From Discostella pseudostelligera (Eukaryota > Bacillariophyta > Thalassiosirophyceae > Thalassiosirales > Thalassiosiraceae), in NCBI GenBank assembly GCA_036940085.1, contig JALLBK010000307.1:1-19973 (forward strand): 19,973 bases of DNA. Direction: 5' to 3'. A program made the position numbers and the translations under genes. Below, in pieces: positions 16,131-19,973 of the stretch. Position 1 is the first letter of the stretch. Every line of letters begins with the position of its first letter. The notes beneath the pieces were generated by a model. That model was given only the letters and a program-made list of their open reading frames with translations. It did no database searches and was not told the DNA's origin.

Positions 16131-19100
16131 GCGGCAACATCAATTATGAGATTTGCGACGTCGTCGACGGCGACTTCGACGGCGACGGTGATGTTGGAAA
16201 TCACCATCATCTTCAGCAACAACTACATCATCATCATACATCACCAGATGACGTTAACAGCACCACCATTATCATATACGAGAATTTGAACGAAGACAGC
16301 CATGATACCGATGCCACCTTTCTCATCTCGCCAGCACCACCATCCTCCGTGGTCATCATGCACAGCATTGCCTCCTATTTATCACTGGGCGATGCCATGA
16401 GCATGTCCGTTGCGGCGGCCGCAACAACTGCCTCCTCTGCATCTGGTCTTGCTTCCCGGGGAGGTGGTGGAATGGGATTCCAAACTCCCTCTCCAACACG
16501 GGGGGAGATTTTACGTTCGGCAGCATCGGCGCCTATGCACCGTCAGACAACAATTGATACTGCTGCTGCAACTTCTACTATTGCACAATGTCATTCGTTT
16601 GAACATCATCATGACCGACATTCACTGGCAAATACACTATTACTGCTATCACCAGAGGAAATGGAGGAGGAGGAGGAAGATGAATGCATGGCGGAAATTA
16701 TTGCCAGTGCTTCTGCTTCTGCTGGTGGAGGTGACTTTAACGCAAAGAGTTTCTGGGGGAGGATGGACCAGGGGGAGAATCACAACATTCACGTGCAAAA
16801 CAATCATGATAATGACGACGACGATGATGGGTTGATTCTTGGAGTAGGAGAAGAAGATGAAGAGAATGAAGAAGATTGGTTCGTTGGCGGGGGAATACGG
16901 GGAATGTCGTCCTCTCCTATAGATGAAGACCAACCAGCACAACTGCCACAACATCCATATCCACTACAGGCACCACCGCCATCACTACCAACTCCTCCTG
17001 CTCGTGCAGAAGCAGCATCATGGACACCTGCCGGACAGGCCACGGGGGAATGTGAAAATGATAATAATTGCGCAGTGCGATATTCTCCTCCGCACACTCC
17101 TCAGCCGCTACCACCCTCCTACCCACAAAAGAGCCATAATCATCCTCACGACATTCATTTGCAAAAACTACAACAACGACAACGGAAACAATTATTGCAA
17201 AACAAATTAGCCGCGGCGGTATTTTCCCATCCCCATCCATTACGTCAATACTGTTTAGATGCGTACGCCACCGCATTGGGATTGAGCGCCGAACGTCGTC
17301 GACGTCGGATGATAATGATGATGACTAGGTCGCCGGGAGGGACGGGGATGGCGGTGTCATCTTCTTCACAGGGGATCGAAGGGCGTGATGATGGTGAAAC
17401 AACACGTCTGCCAACTTCCAAACAAGGCACTCGTCCTTCCAATACTGTTGCTGCTAATTCCAACACCATGACAATCTCTCCAGCATCCTACTTTGCTCCC
17501 TCCCAACAACAAGGTCCTCCGCTGATTCATATTCTACTTACGGCAGTCATATACGACAACATACCACTATCAATCATCCTCGAACTACTCGAATCGACCT
17601 GTGACTTGTCAATATCTACGCTTTGGGCTACTGGACACATTACTACCTCGACTATGGAACATATCTTTTCATCCATATGGAATATCGCCTCTCACATCTT
17701 GAACATACTATCCAAATTCAATCCCTTTCATGTATTGGAATTCATACTCAATGCTCAACGACGTGCCATGGGAAAGACTGGCGATGTCTTGGTGAGTGGA
17801 ATACAAAGTGTGGCCACGGGAGTGGGGTCGGTGAGTAATGCGGCATTGAATCGATTGTCACGTTCAGGATTGGCATTGGCGGGAGGAGTAGTGGGGAGTC
17901 GAAGTTCGAGTCATCATGTTGGAGAGGGTGGGGGGGTGGGACATCATCATCATCATAATCATCATCATAGGGCGGGCGGTGTGGCGGTGGGAGATAAAAT
18001 TTTGGATAGCAAGGTTAGTAGTTTTATACGTTTATCTTGGATATATCTCTATTCCCAATCATTTGTCAACTCTTTCTTGATGTCTTATCGTCATTCGCAA
18101 TAACACAGCTCTTTCACAGACTTCAAAAGATGGAGAGCGTGTCGAGACTAGTTGCCTACTCGGAGAGGGTCGGAGAGGAGGCATTCAGTGCCCATGCGAA
18201 GAAGCGTGCACAGCGTATGATGCATTACACTGTATCCTTTCGACCATTTACGGCCACAATCGTGGCTGGTGGGGGCAATGGAGCTACAGGTGGCAGCAGC
18301 AAGAAAAAATCCGGTAAAATGAAGCACAGCGTTTCCTTCGAACGATCGGTCTGTGGTGGTACCACTCCGGACGATCGAGATGGGGACAATGGATCGGTGT
18401 CATCGGAATCGATTAATTCCTCGGGGAGTTTATTCATGCGCACTCCAACGTCATTCCCTCCAACACCTACTAGTCGACTGTACTACTTTGAAAGAGGAAG
18501 TCAGGTGCGTTGGTGCATACTCAATGTTTCGTCTATCTTTCCTACTCCCCAATTCACCATTCAATTCTCTCTTTTCGCCTGTGTGCTATGTATCTGATCG
18601 TTCTCGCCTCCCACGCCCTTCACCTACAGTTCACTGAAAACGTAGTATTCCTTGCAAGAGATCAACTCCGCGTCGAAAGGGGTGTGATCGACCAAAATTT
18701 ACAAACCCGTGCCATGGCAAAGGCACTCATAGATGGTAGTCGACTTGCGGTATTCGATGCCACATGTGTTGGCTATGGCATAGTACTGTCGTGTGGGCAA
18801 CATATTGCTACCAAAGTTGGGAATGAATTGTACAGCAGTGCTAGGAGTATGATCCCGGTGATGCGGAACACCTATGTTTATTTTGAGATATCCGTATCGC
18901 CATCCATGATAAGGAACGACCCGAACAGCAGTGGAATGCACCCGGTGGTGGATACAGCAACGTTGTTAGTTGGTCTATCTACATTGGAAATGCCATTGGA
19001 TACATTAGTTGGTGCCTATCCGGGAACGGTGGGACTGTGTAGCTCGGGTCAAATATTACAATCGGGACAATGGCGTTCATTATCAAATACGGAAGATAGT

Positions 19101-19565
19101 TGCTACGGAAGCAGCTCCACCGTCGGTTGTCTGGTGTACCTCGATGACAGTTCGGCATATGAGACCTCCGATGGACCCCACGTTACCGTCGATGTTACGT
19201 TCAATATCAATGGTGTTATTGTCCCACCCTATTCATCAAGTTCCAATGATGCGACTACGTCGTCATTGTCTGCGATGCAAGAAGGATCATCTGATGGATG
19301 CATTGAACCAACCCTATCCTTAATTGCCCCCAAAGCTCATGAACTGTTTCCCACCGTTACTCTCCACAGTTCCAGAACAAGTGTCATGTGCCGATTCAAT
19401 TCCGAGGATTTGCTTGCCACCTCACGGACAGAAATTGGTGCCCAACCGGGTGTGGTAGTGTATGCAGTCGATGGGAGTGTCATATTAGACGAGAGTGAGG
19501 AGGATGAATTCTTGGAAAGCTCGTCTCGTTGCAGTGATTTTCGTTACAGTCATGTTTCTCTGTGA
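16127..19565 (+). CDS. Large low-complexity protein with C-terminal SPRY domain (three exons)
   Basis: Exons 16127-18013, 18109-18504 and 18630-19565 join in phase 0 at both junctions to give 1072 aa. The ATG at 16127 is the first in frame; an upstream GTG is not a start. Residues 1-480 are low-complexity, with His runs, acidic stretches, Pro-rich segments and an Arg run. Residues about 465-600 are predominantly hydrophobic or amphipathic (IHILLTAVIYDNIPLSIILELLE ... IWNIASHILNILSKFNPFHVLEFIL), possibly membrane-associated, then a Gly/His-rich stretch. Exon 2 has a conserved-looking MESVSRLVAYSERVGEEAFSAHAKKRAQR segment. Exon 3 holds a SPRY-like domain (about 842-1032): NTYVYFEISVSP, LLVGLSTLEMPLDTLVGAYPGTVGL, TVGCLVYLDD, DVTFNINGVIVPP and LFPTVTLHSSRTSVMCRF. 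SPRY domains are protein-binding modules, so an adaptor role is inferred. Partner unknown. Confidence 0.8.
18014..18108 (+). other. Intron 1 of the SPRY gene
   Basis: 95 nt, donor AGCAAG|GTTAGT, T/C-rich tail and acceptor AACACAG|CTC. Phase 0, joining DSK to LFHRLQK. Without splicing the first frame stops at 18101-18103. Confidence 0.85.
18505..18629 (+). other. Intron 2 of the SPRY gene
   Basis: 125 nt, donor GTCAG|GTGCGT, pyrimidine-rich 3' part and acceptor CACCTACAG|TTC. Phase 0, joining ERGSQ to FTENVVFLARDQ. Confidence 0.88.
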
Positions 19566-19973
19566 GAGACACGAAGTTGATTCCTTGACGAATACTCAAT
19601 CAATGCTCCCACCTCTGTAGAGTGTGATTAGTTTGAAGTATAATTCCATAAAGTGCTATTAACACCGATTCATAGCTAGCACTTCGTTCATCGAATTCAA
19701 AGCCATTCGCCACAATATTCATCCAGCTGGAACCTGTGGCTTATGATAATTCCAAGTGGAACTCAACAAGGCACAAAAAAGTTGGTCATGCAGAAATACT
19801 AGCTTGCTTCAAACAAGATAGAAGTGAACTATGACCAAGATGAGCTCATGACTATGGGTGGAGGAGAAGTCATCTGATCCTTACTCGACACCTACAATTG
19901 ATGAGAAATGTCTACTGATTCCTCCCAAGAAGAATGCCAACACTGAGCCCTCTCCACCCTTTCTCAAATCAGC
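19566..19973. other. 3' flank of the SPRY gene, possible partial exon at the window edge
   Basis: The first part should hold the SPRY 3' UTR. From 19852 to the window end a plus-strand frame stays open for 40 codons with a protein-like composition (contains CLLIPPKKNANTEPSPPF) but has no ATG. A minus-strand frame is also open for about 30 codons from the window end. Neither can be called a gene from this window alone. Confidence 0.25.

Noticed and set aside
18037..18597. 186-codon ORF as a separate gene
   Set aside because: Its middle is exon 2 of the SPRY gene; the two ends are intron sequence with matching splice sites and phase.

Overview
The window looks like nuclear DNA of a stramenopile alga, most likely a centric diatom of the Thalassiosira/Skeletonema type (inference). 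The support is short introns (78-125 nt with GT..AG ends), a bipartite plastid presequence with an AEA|F cleavage motif, compact gene spacing, and a Tic20-type plastid import protein beside eukaryotic snRNA/cap-binding machinery. I recognise eight protein genes. I see no rRNA, tRNA, CRISPR array, insertion sequence or bacterial-type operon.

Layout, left to right. (1) At 2-907 (+) is the 3' part of a gene for a zinc-finger protein with two HNH-like modules. (2) At 1174-3618 (-) is a SNAPC1 (SNAP43)-like snRNA transcription factor subunit, with four copies of a short C-terminal motif. (3) At 4143-6260 (+) is a secreted, probably surface-anchored trypsin-like protease. (4) At 6424-7917 (-) is a KefB/KEA-type CPA2 cation/proton antiporter reduced to its membrane domain. 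(5) At 8297-9552 (-), with one intron, is a plastid-targeted protein in which two EF-hands and a coiled coil precede a Tic20 membrane domain. (6) At 10320-11597 (-), with two introns, is an unrecognised six-TM membrane protein. (7) At 11614-15591 (-) is the nuclear cap-binding subunit CBP80/NCBP1 with an added N-terminal RGG/YRGGG tract. (8) At 16127-19565 (+), with two introns, is a large low-complexity protein with a C-terminal SPRY domain.

The regulatory DNA is informative. Promoter 2/3 holds four tandem GGCGGG(A/C) boxes plus one inverted copy, and promoter 7/8 holds one perfect TTTTGGCGGGAA, both resembling E2F/DP sites. The antiporter promoter holds three ATTCCACGTGGCAG boxes spaced 29-30 bp. 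The Tic20 gene has a related TGACGTGGCA box, so the two genes may share bZIP- or bHLH-type control (inference).

The strongest candidates for something new are the EF-hand/Tic20 fusion, the RGG-tailed CBP80, the repeated tail motif of the SNAPC1-like protein, and the double-HNH protein. Spliced models for genes 5, 6 and 8 were built by hand from splice signals and phase agreement and have no transcript support here.
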